Shown: positions 36,414-52,300 of the stretch, one piece after another
Layout of the letters: each line of letters starts with the position of its first letter
Position numbering within the stretch: position 1 is the first letter of the stretch
Origin: Lytechinus variegatus
Taxonomy: Eukaryota; Echinodermata; Echinoidea; Temnopleuroida; Toxopneustidae
DNA length: 64,000 nt
NCBI RefSeq assembly: GCF_018143015.1
Contig: NC_054757.1
Coordinates: forward strand, 22,211,785-22,275,784
Reading direction: 5' to 3'
Position numbers and translations under genes: made by a program
Notes under the pieces: generated by a model
Seen by the model: the letters and a program-made list of their open reading frames with translations, nothing else
Told to the model about the DNA's origin: nothing
Databases searched by the model: none

Positions 36414-37090
36414 GATATCGGATAAAACGGTATTATTTTGAGCCGACATGAAATCATCTGTCAGGCACCGGCTCTAGAAGAAGCTAAAACCCGTCGCTCT
36501 CTGACCTTGATTCAAAGTTAATACCAGGCCAGGAATTTTCCCCGGAATCATTTTGGAGAGTTGGTTGCCCCCGGTGTTTGCCTGCCTGATAAACTTGATG
36601 GGGCTTTTATACACGCTACCGTGCGCACCTTCTCCAGTGAGTTTGATTTCTCTGAATGTTTTCATTTCGTTTTCTTCAAGTTTGCGAAGGATTTATAATC
36701 ACATCCGACCTTTGATGGAATTCATTGTGGTTTGACATAGTGTGCATATACTGTCTGATTTGAGCGCAAGCTACAAGGAAAAAATGTCGAGTTGTTTCCA
36801 TCAGTGATGATAACTTCGGGATAACTTGACATGTAGGCTTACAAGTTCGGGCAAACTCCATATACGTGAAGAGCGAGCGCACTCACAACCGCATAAACTT
36901 TCATCCACTTGTATATAGCATTGGTGTTTCAGCGCGTATACTCCGTTCGATGTTGTCTGCCGGTTGCCTGCTGCATAAATTTTGGAATATATCGTGATCG
37001 TGGGAAAAAAATTTATCATCTGACTCGGAGCACTTATGAGACTAACATAGAAAACTGGTCGATGTATGAACTGTTTTCGACTCGTGGACC

Positions 37091-37329
37091 ATGGCTTTGA
37101 ACAGGTTGTTGATGCTTTGTGCAGTGGTTTATTGCAGTCTGTGTCAGCTGTCTTCTGGAGGTATTCTCCCGGGGGAGCTGCGGGGAGATGGCGGTGTGGA
37201 TGTGGGGTATTTGGATGGGGTTCATGAGGCTAGTAGGTTGACAATGGAGAGGCATGCTAGAGCATCAGGATCAGTGATTGAGACGCCCAAATGCAGAGGG
37301 GGAATTGATTTATATTTTGTCTTGGACAA
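37091..37329 (+). CDS. ANTXR-like exon 1: signal peptide to MIDAS start
   Basis: The hydrophobic leader is followed by a Gly/Asp-rich spacer and CRGGIDLYFVLD. An upstream ATG (37063) opens a short out-of-frame reading frame overlapping the start, a possible translational brake. Ends GGACAA before GTAAGA, phase 2. Confidence 0.85.
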
Positions 37330-40300
37330 GTAAGATATTATACTTTTTTTAACATTGGTTTATTGACATGATTGGTGAAGATGAAGATGATGATGATGGT
37401 GAGGGATGATGATCATGATGAGGATGATGGTGATGATGATAATGATGATGGTGATGATGATGATGAGGATGATGGTGATGATGATGATGATGGTAGTGAT
37501 GATGATGATGATGATGGTAGTGATGATGATGATGATGATGGTGATGATGATGGTGATGATGGTAGTGATGATGATGATGATGATGGTAGTGATGATGATG
37601 ATGATGATGGTGATGATGATGGTGATGATGATGATCGTGACGATTATGATGACCAGGTGGGTGATGATGACTTTAAGTTTAGTTTAGCATCATAGGTTTA
37701 TACTCCAGATAGAGTCATAGAGAATAAAATCGTAATTAAACTTAAAGGGGTAGTTTATCCTGACTTGAATTATTATCAGGATGAACGTCCCGTCAAATGA
37801 ATAAAAGTGGTGATGTTCATGGAATAAAATGGAATATAAGAAATGTAATCGTAAATGTTTCATAATGGTATATTTTAAGATTTGCAAATATTGAAGATGT
37901 TTGTCCAATCATTCATATACCCTTGTATTCAGTTTAAATCAGTGTTAAAAATTGTCGATAGCGTTATCCTTAGTTTTAAGACCTATCCCTTTAAGTGTCG
38001 CAAAATTACATTGAATCAAATTAAGCGTGCCGGTAACGTCTTGAAATGACATTGTGTTAATAAATCATATTTGGCATTAATGATTTATCCATGCCGAACG
38101 CAGACGACAAATATCGTACGTAAACCGTGATCGATATTCATGATTTCGCGCGCGAATAATGAGCTATAAATTTATCATAATCCGTGCTAGTTTTTCACAA
38201 TGCGTACACATGTCATGGTCAAATGACTTGGCATCTCCGTATGCTGATAACAGTATCTGAAATGACATTTCCACTTGTGGTTTATGAATGAATCTAGTAA
38301 TGAATCACAATGTCACAGTTGGCTGACAATTTCCTCCTTCAATTTTCATTTTGAAGGCGCCTATTTCAATTTTTGTAGGATATAAGGTTATTTAAAAGGA
38401 GAGAAGATCATTCTAGCGCAAAATATACCTTTGAAATACATTTCCTTGATTAAATGACGCTTTTATTGGCAGGCTTGTTTACATATCCAGGGAAGGTTGA
38501 TATATTTATGACCTGTACATCCATATGGTCGATATAGCTAAAATAGGTCTATAGTTATTCATCCTCTACACTACACTCTTAAATCTATTAAATGTCTAAT
38601 CGGCCATTTTGTAATGTATGTCATGGACTGTAGATGCAATCATAATCACTACTTATTCTGGAGATGTCGGGAATAAACGGGTGTCAACTCCAGTTCATGA
38701 TGTATCGGAAACGTGAAAATCCACTGGCTTACGAGTGCATGACAATTTAGACCAATACCAAATCCTTGCGAATCAAGTTAAATTTATCCACAGGCTGCTC
38801 TTCGGTTTATTTTCATTTGGTCTAAATGCCAATTCGCCCAATTGCCAACTCGTCCACTAGCGTTTGGTCTACCATCAGTTCGTCATATATCCACGTGGTC
38901 TAATTGTAATTTCGTCAATTCACACTTTCATCTATTAACCAGTTGGTCCAATAGCCATTTAGTCCATATACCATTTAGTCATAACTCGTAAGTGTTAATT
39001 GTGCAAAATGAATGAAAATAAACGGATATTAGACCAACTGGTTATGAGGCGTAATGGTCGTAGACGAACTGGTGATAAGACGAAGTGATGATTGGACCAA
39101 AGGGTTATTAGACGAAATGTTGATGGACGGAATGGCATTAGACAAAATGAACGTAGACCATATGGTGAGTGGACGAGTTGGCAGTAGACGAATTGGCAAT
39201 TTACCTGTTCTTCGAAGGCTAGTAGTGTTGGATATGTGTTTATCAAAGCTTCGAATTCCTCTACGTTTGACTAATTTTGAGTAATAACCTTCCAATAAAT
39301 CCTGATATAAGTCCAGTCACTGGCCACTGGTTATGTAAGTTAGGAACTAGTTACATTTCAGGTAGATTGAAGGGAGATGTCAATGCATATGGGAGCTACC
39401 CTATATTCAATATTATTTAGTATCTAACTAGCCCAGCAAGTTTTTTATTTTGGCCATGGACGTGGTCAAAGCTGTCATTATACATTATTTATCGGCCATT
39501 TGTCAGTTTGTAAGGTCAAATCGTGTTAGTGGTACATGTATATAGTCCTGGGTATGAATATACACAGGGGAAGTGGAAAAGAAGATTATGTAAACGGACT
39601 TTTTTCCGGAAAAGAGTGATAAATCCGCAATGATTGAAGCGAGTTCAACGGAGAGGTGTAGGAAAGGTATCTCGTGCTTTGTGCCTTCACATCAGTAGAC
39701 GGCCAACTTATTTTTTTATGACTCACAACGAGGGACAACCAAGTTCCTTTACACTCTCAAAATAGTTTAATATTTTATCTCAAAGGTGTAATTACTTAAA
39801 TTAAGGAGGTGGAAAGGAAAGGAAAGGTGTCAGGACATTATACTGTCTGTAGTCTTATATTAAGCAACAATTCAATTATTCAACCATGGGTTGATAACGT
39901 TAGACGAATCAGCTGTTTATGTGATCCCATGCTAGAAATGTTTACTAAGGAAGTTGATTTCTACTCATGATTAATGCAAAATATTTGTTGTGTGTATGCC
40001 TAGATTCATAAAAGGTAAAGCAATAAATTACGAATCCATATTTTATGTGCTTTTGCTGCGTAGGATTGTTCGTACTTTGTAATCTCGTTTGAAAAAAAAG
40101 ATAATAGTTGGAAGAATGTTGTTTCATATCCGCCTTTTACATGAGATTCTTTAGTCCTCATTATTGAAGTGAAACCGTTTTTTTTTTCGAGTATATTATA
40201 TCCTTGTTAGAGGATTGACATTGTATCTTTAGTTCTACCAAATGTTACTATTAAATTCCTTTTCTTCAAGAATTAAAAAAAAAATCTAGATGGATTGAAA

Positions 40301-43300
40301 TTAGAATACACTGCCTTTACAAATAATGATTAATCTGATGCGACACACAGTTGAGAAAAGAGAAAGAGAAGGGAAAATAAACAAAAAATCAAACAAACAT
40401 ATGAATGAATGAATTACAAGCAGGCACAAATGATTTGTGTATTTTTTTTAAATCTCATCGCTCTAATGAGTTGGTAAATGCAATACCACATCTCTTTGTA
40501 GATTGGTGTAAATTAAATTTGATTTAGAGCTTCCTATTTTACAAGTTTGAGGAAGAATCATTGACATTTTTATGTGACGTTAGAAAATTTAGATAGCTAC
40601 AATGTTAATTGATTACAGATTTAACGGAAGACATTTCTAGGAGATCTTTCCGGCTTTATTCGGGGCCACCTTCTGTATCTTGCTTTCCTTTAATGATATA
40701 GATACAGGCCTACACCTTTGCTGTTGAAATTTGTTTTCAAAAAGCTTGTTTCATACAAATTATGCATACCTTAACTATGATGAAGGTGGAAGACGGGTAG
40801 CCCCGTATTTTTTATGTGTGTTTTTTGTTCGTTTGCCCCCCCTTCCATTACCTGTTATTATTACAAGATTTTAAAAAAATCGTTTCTTAACTTGACTTCT
40901 CTTGACTTCACCGACAACTTAATTTCTTATGTTGATGTTTCCCCGGGATGTTTCTCACAGGTAAAGCATATTCCTTTTAAGTATCACCGAAATATATTTT
41001 CAATTGTCATAATTCAAGAATAGATAATTGGGGAGGGATCGAGGGGTATGAAGACTTCCCTGGTAAAACATGCATCATCGTGTTTATGTACCGCCATCGG
41101 CATTATGATCTCATACTGTCGAAGAACACGATCTATTGTGCTTTTTGTTTTTACAAACTCCCCAAAAAATGTCAGCGGAGAAAAGGAAAGAATAAGAAAC
41201 TCACGCTGTTTACCCAAATACTGCAACTTAACAAGTTCACAAAATAAGTGCGCATTCTCTCACCCGTCCGGCGAAAAAGGCTTGAAAATAATTGATATTT
41301 GTCTGAGAATCAGATTTTTTCTATCATTTTCCGAGTTGAAGGCGGGGGGGGGGGGTGAATCGGTTGTGAACTTGGTTACGGGTTTGACTCCGACATAAGC
41401 AAGGCACGACCCAATGTCATCCAACAGCTGTTTCCATAGCAACCAAGATGTCTTGTTGTTTTTGCAGTGGTGAAGGATGGGGGATGGGGATAGAATGTTT
41501 CGTGAGATATGTGGTTTCAAGTGTTCGGATGATCATGGAGGTACCTCCATGGTCTGAAATTTTTGTGGTTCTGTTTTAGAGGGGGTATTCAAAATGCATG
41601 TAGTAGTATCGGCAACCGCGAGTCTTTAGCCGGGGTCTTTAGTTCATAATAATTAACTCATATCAGGATATTCAGTTATTTAAAGATATTTGTGTCAATT
41701 TCTTCTGTACAAAATTACAAGATCGTTTGAATTATAACTTCTCCGCCCTTCTCCGCTAATCATTCAGTCATTTATAGTCACTCACATCCTTGTTAGTCCT
41801 GTATTCTTCATCAAATTCTAAATTATTGTCTCAGTCTTTATTTTCTTGTTTGTCTATTTAAATTGCATTGATGTGTAATGGATAATAACCCCAATACAAG
41901 TAGTGCGTTAAGATGGAATTATTTTCATTATCCCTTCCTCATAAATCACCCCCCCCCCCCCCGATTATTGCTTAGTCTGCAGGCACAGACCCTGATTGAA
42001 CCTTTGATCAACAAGTGTGTCTCCACGCAAAGACTAGAACATACAAAACTTGCTGTCTCAATTCAGCGAGAGGGCCTTCAGTACACACTGCATGAGTAAG
42101 CCGCAATTCAGACCCTTTACTCGAGGGAAAGGTTTGCACAGCAGACTAATTACTACTACCGCCACCACCACCACCAACAACATCACCATCACCAACATCA
42201 TACCATGGACCTATTACGCTGATCATACCCTCCGTCACCACCAACATCACAAGCCACAACCACCATTTCATTTATCAAAGGATGTTTAAGAGGGAATATG
42301 CCGTTGTGCCTCTGTTATAAATAGGCCTAGACCTACCTTGTATTTCCCAAATTGTCCTGGGTTATTTTTAAAATCGACGCTCAGTATGGGTCCCCAAAAC
42401 TTGATGTTCGCAACGTAACTTTCGTTGAGTCACCGAGCATGAAAATCTAATTACTGGTAACACAATGCACGGCAACAAAGCCGAGGGATTCCAGTTGGGT
42501 TTGTGGAGGCTTTCGTGCTTGTACACATGATATACAGTTTTCGCTCTACGTTGCACGACAGATTCAAGATCACAGAAAATGTATTGTCCAATGCCCTTTA
42601 TGCAAAGAGCAATCAAAGTCTTTATCAGAAATTGGTGGATCAAAACAGCAGTTCCGCCATTGACTCTGGACAAAGAATATATTTACAAATTTTTTTCGTC
42701 AGCTCCGAAATTTGGGACGAAACTGCCGTTCCGGTTCACTCATTTTCGACAAAGACCTCCTAGCTGTTCTTTGTCATTTGACGGTCATTTGTCATTTAAT
42801 GTGTTCTTGTATTGGTCATGCATTGCAGAGCGAAAATTCCCTAATTTTTTCGTGAGTGTTGACCATGATAGTGAACGAATAAGAGTTTCTTTCCATTATG
42901 ATGGGTTTTCGTCTTATTTTATAAAATGACTTTCTGCTTTCTCCTTTATCAATTCCTGATTAAAATTTTAAAAATTGAGGCTTTATTTGAGCTACTAATT
43001 CTGTTTTGCAGTCAAATCATTGATAGTTAGTTTGATGTTATTGAACACGAATCACCCTAACTCTGGTGTAATTTCATCAGAACATTAATTTGGTCGTTTT
43101 TACCCATGAAACTTTAAAGGGCCTCTTGTTAACAGGTTTCATCTTTTATAAAAAAAATATATATATTATGTTTCGTCTCTTTTTTAACTTAAATTTCCCG
43201 TTAATTTTACATCTGTTGGAGTAGCGCTGTTTTCATATTGTATATTATAAATAGAAACTGGTATTATGGTGAAAATTGATTTAGAATGAGTAATACATGA

Positions 43301-46300
43301 AATATTGGCAAATCATTGTAGCAGATAATAAATGTTATTATACATTACGTCAAAGGAAATGTGAATTTATTAGGAGAAAAATCGATCAAATTACTCTAAC
43401 TGCTCTTGTTCAGATTTTCTGCGTTGTCAAAGTTTTTCATTAAAAAAACACCCAATTTCATACTCGAATACTGTACAGCAAAATAGCAAACGATTATATT
43501 TTGTATTTGTTCATTTCAGAAAATCTCAATCTGTGTCTCCATCGGATTGCATTAAAATGATAGTCTCTGCCTGGATTTTATATCAAAATATATGATAAAT
43601 ATCTGGTGGATGATAATTACAACATGAAAATCACCCCAGGACATAATTTACAGGTGCGCCAAGTCTTAATCAATGCGAATAGAGGCCATATAACGAAATC
43701 ATTTCATGTTCTAGCTTCTCACACAAATAGCTGTCAATGCCTTTTCATTTCGCGCTAAATTCATCTCTTTTGAGAATAGGCTAATAATGTTGACATTTCC
43801 TTTTGGACCTTCAGGCCTCTTCGTGATGATATTTTAACAAAAGTACACCACAAAAGTTTGTCGAGTACCGAAATTTGTGTTTTCATGAGTCATGAGCAAG
43901 TGCATCATGGAGAAACGAAGGGGGACTTTTCAAAGGTAAAGATCTCAAATGGTACATTTAATGTGTAACAGACTAGGGAGTTGATGTTTATAATAGAGGT
44001 CCATTTTGTAGTAGAAATGAAAATGAAAATTTGAGAAGAAATGAAAAAGAAATAAGTACATTATTTTAAATTCCGATGAATGATTCCGTTGTCGTTACGT
44101 GTTTAGATTTTTGATTGTGATGATGATGATGGTGATCAGAATAATGATAGTTATCATACTGTTGGTGATGATCGTGAATACATTAAGGTATATTTCCATA
44201 TCGATTGTTCAATAGATGGATAATGAAAAGCATTACTATTTTTCGGTGATATATCTCCCCATATTATCCCTCACAGAATATGACGTCACAGTGATGAGTA
44301 TCGATCTAACTTTAGATTTTAGGGCCTGTCCGGAACTATATAACACTGATCACTTTAATACCTGCTAATTCATTTTCAAATCAAATCAAAGTTTGCTGCA
44401 ATTGATGTTTTTGTGTGATAGAGCAAAAGTAATAAAATAGAATGATGTAGTTTGAAAGAAATCGGATAAAGATTGAAAAGTTACGATAGTTGAATTGGTC
44501 ATTAAAACACGTTATTCCTAAATTCGGTTTATATGCAGAGTGTGCAAACTATATAAGTTTGGAGTGTGGAGGAGCCGTGGTGTAGTGGTTCTGACTCTCG
44601 CCTTGTAAACAGAGGGTCGTGTGTTCGAATCCCACCGCGGTCTGGCGTCCTTTGGCAAGGCGTTAATCCACACTTTGCCACTCTCGACCCAGGTGCTAAA
44701 TGGGTACCCGGTATAGGATGTGAAAGTCATTGTATCTTGTCCAGTATTGTGTGCGCCTCACAGGCGACTGACTGGAATACTCCCCAGGGAGTGGAGGATG
44801 TGCACACATTGTGTGCGGGAATGACTGATTGAATCCGATGACCGGGGTAATAATATATCTGTAAAGCGCTTAGAAACGTCGTTCCGATGGATTAAGCGCT
44901 ATATAAAAGCGGATTATTATTATTATTATTATATAAGTAGACACAACTCTTGCAGATCGTCACCAGAAATTTGTGTTTTCCGATTTTGTTCAACGGTTAA
45001 CATATCTGTTTCTCTGATTTATATATATATATTTTTTTCTTTTAAGCCAATTTTTCATTTGGATAGGATTTACAAAATCAGCAGGATTTTAGAAATCTCT
45101 ATGAACCCATACATTTTCATAACAAAGGGTTTTATAGGTCCCCCAATAAAAAACAAACACAGCATCAATAGGTCATTGTCAAGAGCAAAAAAATTTGTAT
45201 ATTTCATGTAATGAAATACCCATAGTGTTTGACGCCATTATCATCTATCAGTATGTAGGTCGTTTCATAGGTAAATAGGTAAATATTAAGTAGCAATATT
45301 AGGTTTTTCTACTTCACAAAAAATTTGCCAAACAGGATAAGTAAAATGTTTTGTATTAATAATACTGTTCACTATCACAATACACGAATGAGTTGTTTAT
45401 TTCATTTATGGAAAGTAGGAAAAAACCTTTGTACAAAAAGATATACGTTTTAATACGTGGCGCATACATTCGTAATTCCGAAGCTTCGTTATTCCGAAGG
45501 TTCGTTATTCCGAAGGTTCGTTATTCCGAAGGTTCGTATTTCCGAAGGTTCGTTAGTCCGAAAACGAAATGAGGTTCGTTATTCCAAAGGTTCGTTAATC
45601 CGAAAAAGAAATGAGGTTCGAAATTCCGAAGGTTCGTTAGTCCGAAAACTAAATGATTAACTAACCTTATTTCGTTTTCGGACTGACGAACCTTCGGAAC
45701 AACGAACCTTATTTCGTTTTCGGATTAACGAACCTTCGGAATAACGAACCTACGGAATAACGCCACAAATGTTAAGAATAACGAACCCTTTTACGTTGTC
45801 GGTTTAACGAACATCGAGGTATAGGCAATTTGCGTGTTTCGGAATTACGAACCATCGGAATAAAGAACCTTTGGAATTACGAACCTTCGAATTACGAAGT
45901 GTAACCTAATCTGGAACTCTGTACCTAATTTTGTTCGCTCATGCAAATCTCTCTCCCTTTTAAAAGAAGATTAAAATAATACTTTATTTCAAAATATGTC
46001 TAATTTAGCAGCTTTGTTACAATTTTATATCCACAATATGGATTTTCTGAAACATGTGTTACTTATCATATTTTTGTATATACATGTATCCTTCACCCCT
46101 TATGTCACCTATGTTTTTTTATGTATGTATATTTGTTATTATTATAATATGCAAAGTAGCCTCCACATAAGCATTTGATAGTTAAGGAGACTTTATCTCA
46201 CAAAGCCATTACTGGCTTTATTTTAAGTCTTCCTAATTCATTTCTTCTATGACCATACAGGCCAAATTATATCATGGTATCTATCTTAAGTTATTTTTGT

Positions 46301-49300
46301 ATGATTTATTCGCTTTATTATTAATCTATATACTTGATGTGTATATTTTTTATGCAAATATGCACACATTAATTTTAGGGATGACGTAAATACGAACTGA
46401 ACTTTCTTATTTTTATCCAATTCCGATTGAAATTTCAATGTTATTTTGTTTAATTCTACTCTTATTAAATTCACATCAGTACACTGTCCTGGTCGGAGCA
46501 TCCAGACATTTTGACCCAAAATCTACCTCCATTTTGGAATAAGACATTTTTTTTTCTTTAAATCAGCACCCCTCTTTAAAAATCATTCCAATGCCCCTGA
46601 ATCAATGTTGGGATGGTATTGCCCATTAAGATGACGTAAAATACGAAGATGACAGACGGTTAAACAATCCACTGCATCATTGTACATTAGGTCTTTGTCC
46701 TGAACTTGAAAACACGAGAATGCCAAATCGTTTGGTATTTTTCTATTCTTATAAAAGAGACATGATGTCTCGGTTGTGGGTATCACATGACTTATCTTGG
46801 TGTTGGTGCGATGAGCAAACTTCCTTCCCATAGTTCTTTCAGAACTTCCGGTATCAAGAGGGGATCAATGAAGGGGGGGGGGCTATGTATTTCCCATTAC
46901 TCGATGACAATCATGACAATTGAAATCGTCATTTGCATTGTTCGAACTCGCAAGCGGGATTTATATATTGATTCATTCATTTATTTATCCATTCAGTCAG
47001 TCATTTATTTGACTATTAAATACTGCAAATTTATTTCATCGGTTTATCAATATTATCCACTCAATAATCTTTTTAATAGTTGTTTATTAATTCGTCGTGA
47101 CTCTGTTCTTATACAATATTTTTGCATATTTGAACATCCACCTCCAAGAAAAACAGGATTTTTTTTGCGGACTTACTGATTTAGCTACATCCAGTATAGA
47201 CAATCATTTTTTAATTGATATTTTGGAAAATTATAGATTACGGAGTGCAGAGTATGATTCCATACAAACCAATGTGATAGTCTGTGCAAAGTTCAATTTA
47301 CATACCATTCGATGGTGAATGAAAGAAAAAATCAATGTTTATTTGAACTTGAACATTACTGAAGTTATTATTGCTCTGTTTTAGTCCGATTTCCTTCAGT
47401 TCAGTACACAAAGTGTGATACACATAAGTACTTTCAATGAATAATTAATCTGAAATAAAATGAGTCATGGACGGTCGGTTGTTATCTTAATCTATGCGCA
47501 TTATTATCATCTTTTTTTTGTAGACCAAGTGTTTGTTAAACATACTTTAGTTTTGTATATCATTTCTTTACGGAAAGCTATGAAGGCCGATTCCTTTCGA
47601 GAGTAATGATGACAAGTGCTGCTGATGCTAAGACTAAATATATATATATTTTTTGTTTTAAGTTAATGATAATCCAATATGATCACATGAATCAGGTTAA
47701 TGATTTTGCCATTTTTACCTCGCCCGTATCCATATTTTCAGTTGTGTATGTAGTTCTGGCTCGGTCATGAGGACCACTTTATGTATTTTAACTCTTCAAA
47801 AATCGTTCCTGGGCAACCGGATCGCTGTATACTAATACTTCGGTCACATTTGCTCTACGGCGGCTGTACGGCGAGTCAAAATGTCATTTTTATTCGAACC
47901 ACCTATATGTAGCTGGTACAAAAAATGTTTAAACGACTGTTTTCGACTCGCCGTACGGTCGCCGTATACGTGGTATATAGGGCAAATGTGACCGAGATAT
48001 TAGTATCCTGTCCCCACAAGGTTCAATACTTTTTCAAGAGATAAATTTATCAATACATCTATATATTTCAAGGGCTCACGTTAGACTCGCCGTATGGCCG
48101 CCCTAGAATGCATGTGACCGAGGTCCACAAGGTTCAATATTCTTTCAAGAGATGAATTTATCGATGCTTATGTTTCAAGGGCTCACGTATAATGATTATT
48201 TGACCAAAAGCTGGAAAACCATTATTACCTCAAATGAGTGACTTTATTTTGATATTATCTAATGATTTGACCACGCAATGCCTTCCTTCCTTCAAATGAT
48301 CTAAATTCAAACTTCAGTCAGAGTTCAGGGAACTATACAAACAATGCATTGATAATTCATTATCAAGTTAACACCTTGCTAAACGGTCGAATTGTAATGA
48401 ATAACCTCATGGGCAGTTACCCCGGACAATTACCTCTTGATATCAACGTTAGACAGTATACTAAAGCCATTTCCGCTTTGGTCCTTCTGCATAGGATTCC
48501 ATGCAAGTTACCATTGGGAGGCACATTAATTTTACTAAAGTAGATACTTTTATGCTAAGGGGTTCAGTCTCACGATTTTTTTTTGTCTTGTCTGATTAAC
48601 AATATTAATCAAATTCCCCGTCGTTTAACTTAAATGTGTCTGCAACCAGTTCATCTAAAATCCAGTTTGACTATATAAACAAAATATTCACATGCAAAAA
48701 GTAAAAAGAAATCAACAATGACATAAAAATCACATTCTTGCTGTTGGTATAAAATAATTACAATAATAACACTAATAATAATTATAATTATAATGATAAG
48801 AATAAAATTATAATAATGGATGACATTATAAAAGTTTAAGCTTGGTTTTAACTTGTGACTAAGTTTGTAAGATTGTATACAAAACAAAAGAATAGACTCA
48901 ATAAATCGGACCAAAAAACCCAACTAATATGTATAAAACGATGATTCCAAGTTTTCAAACCATATAATTATTTAAGCATTATGAAATCAGAGTGTGTATC
49001 TTATTATCAAGTTTCAAAATGATATGAAATGATGTAACTGATGTAGCCTTATAATCATCAATGTTGTAACTAGAAGGTTAAATGTATTATTAGTCAAGAT
49101 CCAGTATGATGTATAGATATTGACTTCGATCCAGGAAAAAATAATAGAATTATTCCAAAGTCTGTTTGTCTTTTTAAAACAGCCACAAATTCCTGTAAAC
49201 GTATTAAAAATGTCAAAATGCATGAATTAAATAGGTATTAGGTTTATAAGTTGAAATTAGGTCTATTTTAAATTAGTCATTTGTATGCTTCTTTAAATCC

Positions 49301-52300
49301 AAAATATATTTAATTCCATCCATAATTAGGTACGAAGGTAACATTTATTAAATTTTGATATCGGGCTTATAGAATGCTCCATTTCCATTTGTTTTCAAAT
49401 TAAAGAAAATCTGCTAAACGAAAAGTATTAATACTGTTATTAATCAACACTTTTCAGTTACTCACATGGATATTACACCGATGTTCCATTTAATTGATAA
49501 ATGGGTAAAGAAATAAGCGTTGATGAAATTTATATGAACAATGAATAGTCAGGTTGCATGATATCAATAAGAAAATAATAATAGATATTCTCTTTATAGT
49601 TATACAAAAATATGATTGATAGTTGAAGGTTGTGCGTAATCTATTGAACTTTTCCAAGATAATTTGATTTTGCATGTCATGTTTTATGATATAAAAATTG
49701 TTTTAATAGACTCATCCATGGAGCTGAAAAAGCGTGAAAATGCGTTTCTAGGGGTTAGGGGGTATGTCCCCCCGGCCCCCCATCCCACCAGGGGACACAA
49801 AGAGGGCAAACATGCAAAATGAAGGGGAAGCAAGAGTTATCAAAAACAAGAAGACAGGTTTGATAACAATTGGAAGAGTGTTCAGCGCTTGCTAATTATA
49901 TATTTTATGTGAATCAAACCTTCGATAAAATAAATTTCTTCTGTTGACATGAGGGCAAAATTTTTTGTATATCTATGTAATCCAGTGGAAAAAATGGAAA
50001 AATAAAGTTATTCCATTTTATTCTAAATGCTTGAACATGTTAAAGGGCACAATTTCAGCGTTCGTCTCGAGCGCCCATATCGTCCATGTCGTAAATACGC
50101 CTTCTTGAATATACCAGTAATATAACCAATACAAAGCCGAGCTGTAACCAAACGTCAATTTATCTCTACTCAAACTTGTATCATCCCTGGTACATCATGG
50201 TCACTCTAAGTGATATACCACATGTGTTCAATATCCTGCTACCTGTCTATGTAATCCGGAGACACTTTTCCATTTTGAAATCATCAGCCATCAAAATTAC
50301 CGTTTTTTTTTTACAAATCGAGGCCAACGTGCCGTGTTTCATGCTCTCTGAAATGTTGCCGATGAAGGTTAGTAAATTGGTGATACCGAATGTTACAGTC
50401 ATATCAGCGAACCCGACTCCGAACCGATTGATGATTGGTATGACACTGGTCGTATTCTGAAGTCATGCATGGTCTAACTCTGTGCTAAAATTATGGGAAG
50501 CCAAAAGGTGCCAACATTTTTTATGAAGTTGTATTTTCTTATGTTTACTGTGCTCTTTCCTGATTCATCGACGGTGAAGACAATCGTCTATTTATACTTC
50601 CCAGAAAATTATGAATGATTTGAGAGCCAAATGAACTGAAACATGATATCTCTACATTTAGTGATTTACGTAACAATTGGCTATCCATACTGAAATCACA
50701 ACTTTAAACCTATGTTTAAAGGACAAGACCACCGCAACAAAAAGTTGATTTGAAAAATGGAGAAAAATCCAACAAGCAAAACACTGACAATTTCATCAAA
50801 ATCGGAAGTAAAATAAGAAAGTTAATGACATATCAAAATTTCGCTTAATTTCACAAAATATGCACATCCTGATCGGTATGCAGTTTGGCAGACTGATGAC
50901 GTCACCCACTCACTATTTCTTTTGTATTTTCTTATTTGAAATATGAAATATTCTAATTCTCTCCTCCTTGTCAAGTGAAACAAAGTTTTATTTCTCCCTG
51001 AACATGTGGAATTACCATTATTCTAACAGTTTATGGTTAAGTTAAGTTGGTCCTTATTGTCAAATCTGTAAAAACTGAAATATTATTCAAACAATGAAAA
51101 ACAAAAGAAATAGTGAGTGATGGACATCATCGACTCTCTCATTTGCATATCGCTGAGTCGTGCATTTAACTCTTTTGTGAGAAATGAGCGAAACTTAAGA
51201 ATGTCATAACTTTCTTATTTTACATCCGATTTCGATGAAATTTGCAGCATTATGTATGTTTGATTTTTCTCTATCGATTCAAAACAACAATTTTCTGGGG
51301 TGGACTTGACCTTTAAGTTAAACCCGACTTCAGAATACGAGCCAATGTATTTGAAATTGCTTACATGTATATGATTTGATCGGTCTGGAATCGATTTTAC
51401 GGATGTGACGGTGCAATTTGGCCTTTATCCACGCCCGGCATCCACGATGAGCCAGGAAGTACCTATCTCCAAGGATATGTCCGAGGGATACTGTATTTTT
51501 TTTTTATATTTACGACGTAACTATGTTAAACATTGTAATGTTAATCGGTACATGGCTGGTGTGTTATTATCATTAGAGTATTCTTGACATGCTTCATGTG
51601 TTTTCCTTTTCGCCCTGCTTTTATTGGAATTTTTTTACATTTTTGAATATGACTTATATTGATTTTATTCAGGGCCGTAGTCTTTCTTGAGGGGCGTCCT
51701 TTTCAAGCCTTTGTGCTTCTGACTGTCCCCTCTCATGCAATGATTGTTTATTGTTATTTTACCGTGAAATATTGTCAATATATTTTATGCTGTATGATTA
51801 ATTATTTGCATGGAAATAAAGAATCAATCAAAGAGTCAATCAATATCTGCTTTTGTATCGGTTGTTTTTTTTCATGCAGAGAGGCTTTATATAACTGATT
51901 TTAACGACTGAATAATCGTGTTCAAAATTGTTTTGACATAATAGGAAACTTCTTGAAATGTAATTTGAACTGTATCAGACAGCGGTAATAGTCTGCATGC
52001 ACAGACCCATGTTTTTTAATTGCACTTCGCATAGTGCATAATGCAGAGTCTGAAGTAGTAAGACTAGATTCACTATGTACTGTGAGTATTCTCTACCAAG
52101 GTATTTGATACAGACATGTCTCTGGAGAGACTTTGGAGTCTAGTCTTCACTCTAGACCTACTATTTGTTGAAGTGTTAAATATGAGTCTGTGCGTGCAGA
52201 CTACTGCAGTATATCCTACATCATGTATGTGGTTAACTATCCAGGAGATCATAACAAAACGAGGAAACACCAAAACTTGATTTCGTCTGATGATCTCACT

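Noticed and set aside
37372-37695. Asp-rich frame just after ANTXR-like exon 1
   Set aside because: GAT array inside intron 1, directly after a good donor; not coding.
45463-45907. CRISPR-like or coding repeat (RKRNEVR units)
   Set aside because: Inverted arms with outer mirror ends show a transposable element; the peptide repeat is a translation of the unit.
50176-50460. 94-codon frame with hydrophobic stretches
   Set aside because: No family recognised, no splice or promoter support, lies in an intron and runs into a MITE end.
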